Shown here: positions 39,951 to 48,196 of the stretch, in pieces | How positions within the stretch are numbered: position 1 is the stretch's first letter | Layout of the letters: each line of letters opens with the position of its first letter | DNA from: DASWJS01 sp036397035 | GTDB taxonomy: Bacteria > Actinomycetota > AC-67 | Assembly: GCA_036397035.1 (NCBI GenBank) | Contig: DASWJS010000020.1 | Span: forward strand, 1 to 64,000 | DNA: 64,000 bases | Direction of reading: 5' to 3' | Program-made: the position numbers and the translations under genes | Notes under the pieces: generated by a model | Database searches by the model: none | The model's input: only the letters and a program-made list of their open reading frames with translations | Told to the model about the DNA's origin: nothing

Positions 39951-41042
39951 ATGCGCGCCGCGATCCTGGGCGAGCACGGCAAGCCCGTCGAGGTCGTCGA
40001 CGACGTCGAGCTGTCCTCGCCCGGCCCCGGCGAGGTCGTCGTCGAGGTCAAGGCGACGGGGGTCTGTCACTCGGACCTGTCGATTCAAAACGGGGCGTTC
40101 CCATGGCCCACGCCGTGCGTCATGGGCCACGAAGGCGCAGGGATCGTCGCCGAGGTCGGTGAGGGCGTGCGATCGGTCGCCGTGGGCGACGCGGTCGTGA
40201 TCGCCTGGGTACCCCATTGCGGGGTCTGTTACTGGTGCACGCGCGACCAGACGCACCTGTGCCCGGCGCACCGCATGCAGGTCGGCCGGATGGCCGACGG
40301 ACGGGCGCCCTTCCGGCGCGGCGACGCCGAACTGACGGCGAGCGTCTGGGCCGGCACGTACGCGGAGCGCACACTGCTCCGCGAGAGCCAGGTGGTCCGG
40401 GTCGGCGACGACGTGCCGATGTCGGTCGCCTCGCTCGTCGGGTGCGCGGTGCTCACCGGAGTCGGCGCGGTGTTCAACACCGCCGACGTTCAGCCGGGCG
40501 ATCGCGTCGTCGTCATCGGCGCGGGCGGCGTCGGCCTGAACGTCATCCAGGCGTGCCGGATCGCCGGCGCGAGCGTGATCCTCGCGGTCGACCCGCTCGA
40601 GTCCAAGCGCGCCGTCGCGGCCGCGATGGGCGCGACGCACACGTGCGAGCCGGACGACGCCGCGGCGCTCGCCAAGGAGCTGACCGAGGACGTCGGACCG
40701 GACGTCGCCTTCGAGGTCGTCGGCAAGTCGGCGCTGCAACGGCAGGCGTTCGACCTCACCCGCGCGGGCGGGAAGTGCGTGCTCGTCGGCGCGCCGGCGC
40801 TCGGCGACGACCTCACGGTGCCGGGGATGCTCGGGCTGTTCTTCTTCGAGAAGAAGCTCATGGGGTCGTACTACGGCTCGTGCAACGTCCGGCGCGACGT
40901 GCCGAAGATCCTCGGCCTCTGGCGTGCGGGCCTGCTCGACCTCGAGGGCCTCGTCAGCGGCACCGAGCCCCTCGACCGCGTCAACGACGCCTTCGCCGCC
41001 CTAGAGGCCGGCGAGACGATCCGCACGATCCTGGTCCCGTAG
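39951..41042 (+). CDS. Zinc-dependent alcohol dehydrogenase (class III-like MDR)
   Basis: This 363-residue medium-chain dehydrogenase has the catalytic-zinc Cys in ATGVCHSDL, the GHEGAGIVAEVG motif and a structural-zinc Cys cluster (HCGVCYWCTRDQTHLC). The Rossmann loop VIGAGGVGLNVIQ is also present. The pattern is that of the class III/benzyl alcohol dehydrogenase group that works with NAD. It is the probable partner of the preceding aldehyde dehydrogenase. A mycothiol- or glutathione-dependent formaldehyde role cannot be excluded. It converges on the cupredoxin/oxidase region. Confidence 0.9.
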   Translation: MRAAILGEHGKPVEVVDDVELSSPGPGEVVVEVKATGVCHSDLSIQNGAFPWPTPCVMGHEGAGIVAEVGEGVRSVAVGDAVVIAWVPHCGVCYWCTRDQTHLCPAHRMQVGRMADGRAPFRRGDAELTASVWAGTYAERTLLRESQVVRVGDDVPMSVASLVGCAVLTGVGAVFNTADVQPGDRVVVIGAGGVGLNVIQACRIAGASVILAVDPLESKRAVAAAMGATHTCEPDDAAALAKELTEDVGPDVAFEVVGKSALQRQAFDLTRAGGKCVLVGAPALGDDLTVPGMLGLFFFEKKLMGSYYGSCNVRRDVPKILGLWRAGLLDLEGLVSGTEPLDRVNDAFAALEAGETIRTILVP

Positions 41043-41056
41043 CAGGCGGCGCGCCT

Positions 41057-41893
41057 TCAGGCGCTCGCGAGCGCCTGCGCGATCTCGTCAGCGGCGACGG
41101 GGCCTTCGAAGCGGGCGCGGATGACGCCCTCGGGGTCGATGACGAAGGTCCAGGGCTCGCTCTCCAGGCGCCAGGCTTCGGACGTGGGCGACAGCGTCGT
41201 CGCGGTGTCGGTGGCGTAGACCTCGGCGTGGACGAATGCGGCGCTCGCACCCGCGGCTCGGCGAACATCGCGCACCTCGTCGACGACCGGCCCGCAGGTG
41301 CGGGACCGGCAGAGCTTGGGCGAAGCGATCGTGAGCACGACGGGCGTTCCCGCGCCGAGGGCGTGGTCGAGGCGCTGCTCGTGCATCCCGCATTGGGGCG
41401 TGCGGGTGCAGACGGCGGCGACGCCGCGCGGATTGCGCGTCGTGGGCGTGGCGACCGGGACGGCGGGATCGCCGACGCCGGGGACCGACGGCGCCTCGCG
41501 CACCTGGACGGCGGCGGTGGCGCGCGCGCCGCCGCGGACGATCTCGACATCGGTCACGCCGGCGCGCGCGAACGGGAGGGTCGCACGGTAGAACCCTGCC
41601 GGGTCGTTCGGCCCGGGCCGGCGGTAGCGCAGGAACTCGGCCGGAGCCCAGTCGCCGCCGGGAAGGACGCGGGCTTGGACCGAGCCGTCTTCGACGCTCG
41701 CCCCGTCCTCGTCCGCCAGGCCGAAGGAGAAGCGGTGCGCAGGCGAAACCATGTACTCCTGGCCGCCTGGGAACAGCGACAGACCGCTCGGCGCGGGTGT
41801 CGCCGGGCCGCGCGAGCACGCGATCGCGACGCCCCCGACGCCGGCCGCGAGGAGCCGGAGGAAGTCCCGCCGGCCCACGCGCGCCCGGGTCAT
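41057..41893 (-). CDS. Tat-exported thioredoxin-like protein
   Basis: This 278-residue protein has a twin-arginine signal (GRRDFLRLLAAGVGG) ending in a possible lipobox (VAIACSRG). A beta-rich middle domain (about 40-150) follows. The C-terminal thioredoxin-like domain has CGMHEQRL, KLCRSRTCGPVVDEV with a Cys pair, and WTFVIDPEGVIRARFEGPV, as in SCO1/TlpA-like proteins. It may handle copper or thiol chemistry for the oxidase. The ATG overlaps the stop of the double-cupredoxin gene (ATGA), so it is the last gene of that operon. The active-site CxxC is not standard, so activity is uncertain. Confidence 0.75.
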   Translation of the reverse strand: MTRARVGRRDFLRLLAAGVGGVAIACSRGPATPAPSGLSLFPGGQEYMVSPAHRFSFGLADEDGASVEDGSVQARVLPGGDWAPAEFLRYRRPGPNDPAGFYRATLPFARAGVTDVEIVRGGARATAAVQVREAPSVPGVGDPAVPVATPTTRNPRGVAAVCTRTPQCGMHEQRLDHALGAGTPVVLTIASPKLCRSRTCGPVVDEVRDVRRAAGASAAFVHAEVYATDTATTLSPTSEAWRLESEPWTFVIDPEGVIRARFEGPVAADEIAQALASA

Positions 41894-42828
41894 TCGGTCG
41901 TCACGGTCCCCTGCATCTGGGGGTGCACGTCGCAACGGAACGCGTAGGTCCCGGCCGGCAGCGGCGGCACCTGGTAGTCGATCTGCTCGACGCCGGTGAT
42001 GATCTCGCCGATGAAGAGGTCATCGGCGAAGGTGCCGTCGGCGTAGATGCTCACGTTGTGGGGGACGCCCTGGTCCTGGTTGTCGAACGCGATGATCGAG
42101 GGCGCATCGGCCGGCAGCGCGATCGCGTCGACGTCGAAGGCGATGTCCTTCGCCACGACGTCGATCGCCGGCCCGCCCGACGGCAACGGCGGCTCGGTGC
42201 CGGTCGGCTCGGGCGGCGGCTGACCGTCGTCCGGGTGCGGCGCCTCGCCCTCGTCGACCACGACGGTCCCGTTCATCTGCGGGTGCACGTCGCACTTGAA
42301 CGCGTACCGGCCGATCTCCATCGGCTCGATCGAATAGGCCCGTACGGCGGGACCGTTGAACGTGTCGCCGACGAAGAGCGCGTCCGCAAACGAGTCGTCC
42401 GTGTAGACGGCGACGTTGTGCGGCACGCCCACGTCCTCGTTGTTGAACTCCAGCTTGACCGGGGTCTCGGCCGGGAAGAACAGCTCGTCGGTGTCGAAGG
42501 CGATGTTCTCGGCGGCGACCTCGACCCTGACCTCGTGGGGCTCGATCGCCCTGATCCCGATGGAGGCCGCCGCCGCTCCGCCGCCGATCAGCGCGACGAG
42601 CGCGGCGAGCAGGACGGTCTTCTGGCCCGCCTGAAGCTTCGAGGTCGCGGCGAGCACGCCGGCGACGAGCAGGACCGCCGCGGCCATCAGCAGCGCGAGC
42701 ATGGTCGAGCCCATCTCCGGCACCGCCAGCAGGATCCGTGAGAACGGGATCACGAACAGCGCGATGAAGACCGCGCCGCCCAGCAGCAACCCCACCGGCT
42801 TTACGACTCGTTTGATGAACTCAGCCAT
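41890..42828 (-). CDS. Membrane protein with two cupredoxin domains
   Basis: This 312-residue protein has three membrane helices (about 8-30, 38-62, 68-90), then two tandem plastocyanin-like domains. Each has the type 1 copper ligands: VGVPHNVAVY with CDVHPQMNG, and QGVPHNVSIY with CDVHPQMQG (His, Cys, His, Met). An acidic Pro-rich linker separates them. It probably carries electrons or delivers copper to the adjacent terminal oxidase on the outer membrane face. It overlaps ctaG by 8 bases upstream and the Tat protein gene by 4 downstream. Confidence 0.88.
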   Translation of the reverse strand: MAEFIKRVVKPVGLLLGGAVFIALFVIPFSRILLAVPEMGSTMLALLMAAAVLLVAGVLAATSKLQAGQKTVLLAALVALIGGGAAAASIGIRAIEPHEVRVEVAAENIAFDTDELFFPAETPVKLEFNNEDVGVPHNVAVYTDDSFADALFVGDTFNGPAVRAYSIEPMEIGRYAFKCDVHPQMNGTVVVDEGEAPHPDDGQPPPEPTGTEPPLPSGGPAIDVVAKDIAFDVDAIALPADAPSIIAFDNQDQGVPHNVSIYADGTFADDLFIGEIITGVEQIDYQVPPLPAGTYAFRCDVHPQMQGTVTTE

Positions 42829-43669
42829 TCGTAAGCTCCATCCGATTCACGGTTCGGTCGACGTCGGTCCACTCCAGCGCGTCCACGCCGGTGGTCTCCT
42901 CCAGGTTGCCCCAGCGGAAGAAGATGATCGTGATGGCGGCCCAGATGATCGCGCCACCCCCGAGCTTCATGATCAGGCCCGCGACGCGCATGTCGCTCAG
43001 CGCCGAGATGCCGTAGACGCGCGGGAAGGTCTCGTAGACGTGGTACAGCGGGCGCGCGCCGAAGGTCAGGAAGGACGCCGGCACCGTCGGCACGAGCGAC
43101 TGCAGGAACAGGTAGAGCATCTGGCCGGGATAGGCCAGGCGCGGGATCTCCAGCACCGGGCTCACGATCGGCATCCACATCAACGCGCCGGCGCCGACCA
43201 GCACGAAGTGCTGGAGGAAGTGCGCGGCCTCGGAACGGGTTGCCAGCTCGACCATCAAGGGCCAGTGCGTCGCCACGATCACGACGTTGAAGATGACGAG
43301 CGCGACGAACGGCCGGGCGAGCCGGCGCACGACGCGCATCGCACGCCCGGGCAGCAGCGCTCGGAACATCCACGGCGGCATCGCCCGGATCACAAGCGGG
43401 GGCAGGATCAGCGACAACAGCAGGTGCTGCACCATGTGCACGCTGTACAGGTAGCCCTCGGCGAGGTCGTGGACCGGCCACTCGCTCGCGACGAGCAGCG
43501 TCAGCAGGGCCAGGATCGCCGAGTTGCGCTGCTTCGGCGTCGACACCGGCTCGCCGGGCTGCACGCGCGACGGGCCGACGCGGCGCAGCGCGACGACGTA
43601 GGCGGTCCCGAGAACCGCGACGAGCGCCCAGACCTCGGGGTGCGCGTGCCAGCTCCAGGTCCAGGCCAT
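42821..43669 (-). CDS. ctaG: Cytochrome c oxidase assembly factor CtaG (caa3 type)
   Basis: This 282-residue polytopic protein has about seven membrane helices. Its caa3_CtaG family signatures are SVHMVQHLLLSLILPPLVI, ALMWMPIVSP and FLTFGARPLYHVYETFPRV. CtaG is needed to insert copper or assemble the caa3 oxidase. It lies directly downstream of the subunit IV gene with a gap of 4 bases, consistent with an oxidase operon. His residues in HMVQH may bind copper. Confidence 0.9.
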   Translation of the reverse strand: MAWTWSWHAHPEVWALVAVLGTAYVVALRRVGPSRVQPGEPVSTPKQRNSAILALLTLLVASEWPVHDLAEGYLYSVHMVQHLLLSLILPPLVIRAMPPWMFRALLPGRAMRVVRRLARPFVALVIFNVVIVATHWPLMVELATRSEAAHFLQHFVLVGAGALMWMPIVSPVLEIPRLAYPGQMLYLFLQSLVPTVPASFLTFGARPLYHVYETFPRVYGISALSDMRVAGLIMKLGGGAIIWAAITIIFFRWGNLEETTGVDALEWTDVDRTVNRMELTNG

Positions 43670-43673
43670 CGGC

Positions 43674-43979
43674 TCAGACGCCGCCGTCGTGCAGCGTGAA
43701 GGCGAGCAGCACGATCGCGTAGATCGTGATCGCGAGCAACAGCCCGCCGACGAAGGGCTTGCGCAGCAGCCGGGCGTCGAACTTCAGGTGCATGAAGTAG
43801 CCGACCACGGCGAGGAACTTGATCAGCGACAGCGCCACCAGCGACAGGATGGTGATCCAGTCCGGCAGGCCCGCGTAGGAGATGAAGATCTCGATGCCGG
43901 TGACGAGCGCCAGCCACAGCGCCACCTTGACGTAGAGCTTCTCCTTCGGGTGCGCCTGGTCTACCTGATGTGCATCCAT
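43674..43979 (-). CDS. Cytochrome c oxidase subunit IV (COX4_pro)
   Basis: This 101-residue protein has three membrane helices and the family segment ALSLIKFLAVVGYFMHLKFD, which identifies prokaryotic subunit IV. It stabilises the oxidase and has no cofactor. It starts 9 bases after subunit III and stops 4 bases before ctaG. Confidence 0.88.
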   Translation of the reverse strand: MDAHQVDQAHPKEKLYVKVALWLALVTGIEIFISYAGLPDWITILSLVALSLIKFLAVVGYFMHLKFDARLLRKPFVGGLLLAITIYAIVLLAFTLHDGGV

Positions 43980-43988
43980 GGCCGTTTC

Positions 43989-44591
43989 CTAGGACGGGGA
44001 CGGGATCGGGATGAGGTACACGAGGGTGAACAGGACCACCCACACGATGTCGACGAAGTGCCAGTAGAGACCCACGTACTCGACCGCGGTCGCGCGCTCC
44101 TGCGGGAGCTTGCCCTGCAGCGACAGGCCGAGCAGCGACAGCAGCATGACGATCCCGAGCGTGACGTGCGCGCCGTGGAAGGACGTCAGGACGAAGAACG
44201 CGGAGCCGGCGCTGCTCGAACGGACGGTGAAGCCCTCGCGGACGAACACGGTGAACTCGTAGACCTGCCCGCTGATGAACGTCATGCCGAGCAGCGCCGT
44301 CGCCGCGAGCCAGATCCTCGTGCGGTGCTGGTCGCCCCGCTGGATCGCGGCGAGGGCGAGCACCATCGTCAGCGAGCTCATCAGCAGCACGAACGAGGAC
44401 ACCGAGGTGAAGGGGATGTCGAACACGTCACCCGGTCCCGGACCTGCCTGCACGGTGCCGCGGTAGAGCAGGTAGACCGAGATCAGCGCGCCGAACAGCA
44501 GGCACTCGGACCCGAGGAACGTCCACATCGCGAGCTTGGTGTTGTCGATGCCGGTGCTCGTGTCGTGGATCTCCGCTGCGTGCGTGGCCAT
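43989..44591 (-). CDS. ctaE: Cytochrome c oxidase subunit III
   Basis: This 200-residue, five-helix COX3-family protein starts KLAMWTFLGSECLLFGALIS and contains TSFHGAHVTLGI and the closing YWHFVDIVWVVLFTLVYL, with the conserved Glu/His positions of subunit III. It is the short five-helix form found in Actinobacteria and caa3 oxidases. It follows ctaD by 6 bases. Confidence 0.93.
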   Translation of the reverse strand: MATHAAEIHDTSTGIDNTKLAMWTFLGSECLLFGALISVYLLYRGTVQAGPGPGDVFDIPFTSVSSFVLLMSSLTMVLALAAIQRGDQHRTRIWLAATALLGMTFISGQVYEFTVFVREGFTVRSSSAGSAFFVLTSFHGAHVTLGIVMLLSLLGLSLQGKLPQERATAVEYVGLYWHFVDIVWVVLFTLVYLIPIPSPS

Positions 44592-44597
44592 CGCTTC

Positions 44598-46487
44598 CTA
44601 CTCCGTTCCGGGCTCGACGGCCCATCCGTACAGTCCTGCGAACGTGACGACGGCGCCGACGATCGACAGGATCCAGCCGTAGATGAGCCCGTAGGCGACG
44701 AGGGGCAGGCCGAGCGAGGCGAGGATCGGCATGTAGGACGGCGACGGCAAGTGGATGCCGTGGCCGCCGCCGTGCTCGCCTTCGTGGTGCGCGTCCTGCG
44801 CGCCGCCGGCCGGCACCGGCACCAGCTTGCCGGTCTTGTCCTCGACGTACTTGCGGTGCCAGAAGTCGTCGAGCGCGTGCACGGTCGGGATCTCGTCGAA
44901 GTTGTGCTCGGGCGGCGGGCTGGAGATGGTCCATTCGAGCGTGCGGCCGTCCCACGGGTCGGCCTCGCCGACGGCGCCCCGGGTCCGCGCGCGCACCGCG
45001 TTCACCATGAAGACCAGGACCGACAGCGCGATGGTGAACGCGCCGATGGTGGAGACGAGGTTCCAGGCGTCCCACCCGAAGCCCGCCGGGTAGCGGTACG
45101 TGCGCCGAACCATGCCTTGCAGGCCCAGGATGTGGAACGGCGCGAAGGTCAGGTTGAACCCGATCAGCATGAGCCAGAAGTGGACCTTGCCGAGCGGCTC
45201 GCTCAGGTGGCGGCCGAAGACCTTGGGCCACCAGTAGTAGGCGCCGGAGAACAGCCCGAAGATCGCGCCGCCGAACAGCACGTAGTGGAAGTGCGCCACG
45301 ACGTAGTACGTGTCGGTCTGCTGCGCGTCGTGCGGGACGATCGCATGGGTCACCCCCGACAGTCCGCCGATGACGAACATCGTCACGAATCCGATGGAGA
45401 ACAGCATCGGCGTGGCGAGCTTGATCCGGCCGCCCCACATCGTGGAGAGCCAGTTGAAGATCTTCACACCCGTCGGCACCGCGATGAACATCGTCGAGAT
45501 GCCGAACGCGGTCACGGCGACCGGGCCGAGCCCGGTGGCGAACATGTGGTGCGCCCACACGCCCCAACCCATGATCCCGATCGCGATGCCCGAGTAGACG
45601 ACGACCTTGTAGCCGAACAGCGGCTTGCGGCTGAACGTGGGCAGCACCTCGCTCACGATCCCCATCGCCGGCAGGATCAGGATGTAGACCTCGGGATGGC
45701 CGAACAACCAGAACAGGTGTTGCCACAGAACGGGATCACCGCCGGCGTGGTAGAAGCTCGTGCCGAGGATCCGGTCGAACAGCAGCAGGAACAGCCCGAC
45801 GGTGATGACCGGCAGGGCGAACACCAGCAAGAGCTGCACGACGAAGGCCATCCAGATGAACACCGGCATCCGGAAGAAGCTCATCCCGGGCGCGCGCATG
45901 TTGATGATCGTGACCGCCAGGTTCACCGCCGACACCGTCGAGGCGATGCCCAGGATCAACAGCCCGAGCGCGTAGAAGTCCATGTTGGCCGCGAGGCGTC
46001 CGTCCGGGAGCAGGCTGCCCGGGATCCCTTGCGTGCTGAGCGGCGCGTAGCCGAACCAGCCGCCGTCGGGCGCCCCGCCGAGCAGGAACGACGAGTACAT
46101 GAACAGCCCGCCGAACAGGAAGACCCAGTAGCTGAACGCGTTCAGCCGCGGGAACGCGACGTCGCGCGCCCCGATCATCAGCGGGATCAGGTAGTTGAAG
46201 AACGCCGCCGACAACGGCATCACGACCAGGAAGATCATCGTCAGGCCGTGCATGGTCATGAGCTGGTTGTACGTGTCGGCGTTCAGGATCGTCCCGTCGG
46301 GCCCGGCGAGCTGCAGCCGGATGAGCAGCGCCTCGACCCCGCCGACGATGAAGAAGCCGAACGCGGTGAAGCCGTAGAGGATCCCGATCTTCTTGTGGTC
46401 GACGGTCGTGAACCACGACCAGAACCCATGAGTCGCTTTGGGCCGCGCGAACAGCCCGCCCGAAGCCACGGAGGTGGTCGTCGTCAT
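44598..46487 (-). CDS. ctaD: Cytochrome c oxidase subunit I
   Basis: This 629-residue heme-copper oxidase subunit reduces oxygen at the heme a3-CuB centre and pumps protons. It has LMTMHGLTMIFL, the HPEVYILILPAMGI segment with the Tyr-His cross-link pair, and later the heme ligands in VVAHFHYVLFGGA. These mark an A-type oxidase. A C-terminal extension (about 540-629), with a His-rich stretch HHEGEHGGGHG and a further membrane hairpin, is longer than in many subunits I. It lies between ctaC (16-base gap) and subunit III. Confidence 0.97.
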   Translation of the reverse strand: MTTTTSVASGGLFARPKATHGFWSWFTTVDHKKIGILYGFTAFGFFIVGGVEALLIRLQLAGPDGTILNADTYNQLMTMHGLTMIFLVVMPLSAAFFNYLIPLMIGARDVAFPRLNAFSYWVFLFGGLFMYSSFLLGGAPDGGWFGYAPLSTQGIPGSLLPDGRLAANMDFYALGLLILGIASTVSAVNLAVTIINMRAPGMSFFRMPVFIWMAFVVQLLLVFALPVITVGLFLLLFDRILGTSFYHAGGDPVLWQHLFWLFGHPEVYILILPAMGIVSEVLPTFSRKPLFGYKVVVYSGIAIGIMGWGVWAHHMFATGLGPVAVTAFGISTMFIAVPTGVKIFNWLSTMWGGRIKLATPMLFSIGFVTMFVIGGLSGVTHAIVPHDAQQTDTYYVVAHFHYVLFGGAIFGLFSGAYYWWPKVFGRHLSEPLGKVHFWLMLIGFNLTFAPFHILGLQGMVRRTYRYPAGFGWDAWNLVSTIGAFTIALSVLVFMVNAVRARTRGAVGEADPWDGRTLEWTISSPPPEHNFDEIPTVHALDDFWHRKYVEDKTGKLVPVPAGGAQDAHHEGEHGGGHGIHLPSPSYMPILASLGLPLVAYGLIYGWILSIVGAVVTFAGLYGWAVEPGTE

Positions 46488-46503
46488 CGGTCGCTCCCGT
46501 CGG

Positions 46504-47586
46504 TCACGTCAGGCTCCGTAGGTAGGCGGTCAGTTGCCGGATCTCCTCCGGCGTCAGGAAGCCTTCGAAGATCGGCATGACGACGCCCGGCTTCAGCGCG
46601 CGCGTGTTCGTGAGCCATGCCGCGACGGTCTCGTCGTCGTTGTGGAGCGTCCAGCCGGCGAACTTGGCGCGGCTCGCGAAGTGCGTGAGGTCGGGTCCGA
46701 CGCGAGCGCCCGCCCCTTCCAGACCGTTGATCGCGTGGCACTGGATGCACGCGAACTCCAGATGGCCGCGATCTTCGAACAGGTCCATGTTGGCGAACAG
46801 CGCACGCCCGGCGATGGCGTCGGCCGTCGCCGGCTCGGCCGCGGGGGCGCGCTGCTCGTCGATCCAGGCGTCGAACTCGGGCTCCGGGATCGCGCGCACG
46901 TGCAGACGCATGTTGGCGTGCGACAGCGCGCAGAACTCCGCACACTGGCCTTCCCACTCGCCCGCGACGTCGGCCGAGAACAGCAGCGTGTTCGTTCGCT
47001 CCGGCACGACGTCCTGCTTGCCGGCGAGCTTGGGCACCCAGAACGAATGGATCACGTCGTCGGAGGTCAGCTCGAGGAAGACGTCCTTGCCGACCGGGAT
47101 CACCAGCTCGTTCGCCGTGACGACGTTCGGCTCGCCTTCGGAGAGGTACTCGTACTCCCACCACCACTGCTTGGCGATCACGCGGACGCAGACCTCGTCG
47201 CTCGGGCAGGGCGGGCCCGGCTCGTGGCTCGGCGTCAGGTCGAAGATCGTCAGCACCATCGGGATCGAGATGCCCGCCAGCAGCAGCGCCGGGACGATGG
47301 TCCAGGCGATCTCCATGCGCGTGTTGCCGTGGACCTGCTTCGGCTCTTCGCGTCCGGCCTTGTCGCGGAAGCGGATGATTGCGAAGACGATCAGCCCTTC
47401 GACGAGCACGAACACGCCGGCGGCGATCCAGAACACCGGCCGGAAGAGCGCGTCGATCTGCCGTGCGACCGGGCCTTCGGGCGCCAGCGCGTCCTGGGGG
47501 GCCTCTTTGGCGCATGCGGCGAGTGCGAGACCGACGCCCGCGATGGCGAGCGTGCGAAGCGCGGTGCCGAGCTTCGGTCTGTTCAA
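46504..47586 (-). CDS. ctaC: Cytochrome c oxidase subunit II fused to cytochrome c
   Basis: This 360-residue protein has a lipoprotein-type signal ending LALAACAKEAP and two membrane helices. The CuA domain carries CAEFCALSHANM, and the C-terminal cytochrome c domain has heme motif CIQCH and a Met ligand in MPIFEG. The fusion makes this a caa3-type oxidase that accepts electrons directly on its own c heme. TTG 47586 is chosen because AGGAGG lies 5 bases upstream and it begins the signal peptide; an upstream ATG at 47670 would add an unlikely 28-residue leader. It is the first gene of the oxidase operon. Confidence 0.94.
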   Translation of the reverse strand: MNRPKLGTALRTLAIAGVGLALAACAKEAPQDALAPEGPVARQIDALFRPVFWIAAGVFVLVEGLIVFAIIRFRDKAGREEPKQVHGNTRMEIAWTIVPALLLAGISIPMVLTIFDLTPSHEPGPPCPSDEVCVRVIAKQWWWEYEYLSEGEPNVVTANELVIPVGKDVFLELTSDDVIHSFWVPKLAGKQDVVPERTNTLLFSADVAGEWEGQCAEFCALSHANMRLHVRAIPEPEFDAWIDEQRAPAAEPATADAIAGRALFANMDLFEDRGHLEFACIQCHAINGLEGAGARVGPDLTHFASRAKFAGWTLHNDDETVAAWLTNTRALKPGVVMPIFEGFLTPEEIRQLTAYLRSLT

Positions 47587-47740
47587 TCCCCCTCCTGCCG
47601 GAAACGGGCGGGCGGCGCGCGGCTGCTCCGCTGAGTGCGTTCCCCGCCGACCGAGGCTAATAGTTACCACACGGGGGGGAGGGGTTACGAACCACGTGCG
47701 CTTGTGCTCGGGGAGCTGCCTTTTCGGGCGCGTGGCCCCG

Positions 47741-48112
47741 CTATGCGGGCGTGACGGTGAGCGTGCCCGTCATCGCCGAGTGTAGCGAGCAACGGTATTC
47801 GTAGGAGCCGAGCGCCAGTGCGCTCACGCCCTCGATCTCGGCCATTTCCCGCGTCTTGATCACCGGCGTCGTGAAGAGCGGGCGATTGCTCCCGTCGGTT
47901 GCCTTCGACCGGACATCGTGTCCCACGAAGGTCACCTCGTCGAGGTTCACGAACGTCGCCGACCCGCCCTGCTCGATCGTGAAGCCCGTCGTCGCGTAGG
48001 CGCTGATCGGGACCGCCACGAGGATTCCGGGCGTGTTCGCGGGCACCGCCGCATCCGCCGCGGCCGGCAGCGCCGCCATCGCGAGCGCCAAGGCCGCCGT
48101 CACGCGCGTCAT
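47741..48112 (-). CDS. Single-domain secreted cupredoxin
   Basis: This 123-residue exported protein has a signal peptide (MTRVTAALALAMAALPAAADA) and one plastocyanin-like domain. Its type 1 copper ligands are in TFVGHDV and YEYRCSLHSAMTG (His, Cys, His, Met). It is a candidate soluble or surface electron carrier for the oxidase. It is divergent from the three-domain cupredoxin gene across an 84-base gap. Confidence 0.85.
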   Translation of the reverse strand: MTRVTAALALAMAALPAAADAAVPANTPGILVAVPISAYATTGFTIEQGGSATFVNLDEVTFVGHDVRSKATDGSNRPLFTTPVIKTREMAEIEGVSALALGSYEYRCSLHSAMTGTLTVTPA

Positions 48113-48196
48113 GCAACCGGTATTCGCGCGAGCCGAGCCGATTCCTTCACCCACCGCGGAGGATTCGCCTTCTTGGTGGAGAATCCAGCCCGACGG

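Noticed and set aside
38447..41042. Formaldehyde-detoxification operon
   Set aside because: The dehydrogenase pair would fit, but no S-formyl hydrolase or thiol-dependent signature supports formaldehyde as the substrate.
43689..46580. 963-codon open frame on the + strand across the oxidase genes
   Set aside because: It spans four well-supported minus-strand genes and is compositionally biased (Asp, Glu, Arg, Gln, His). It has no homology I can see.
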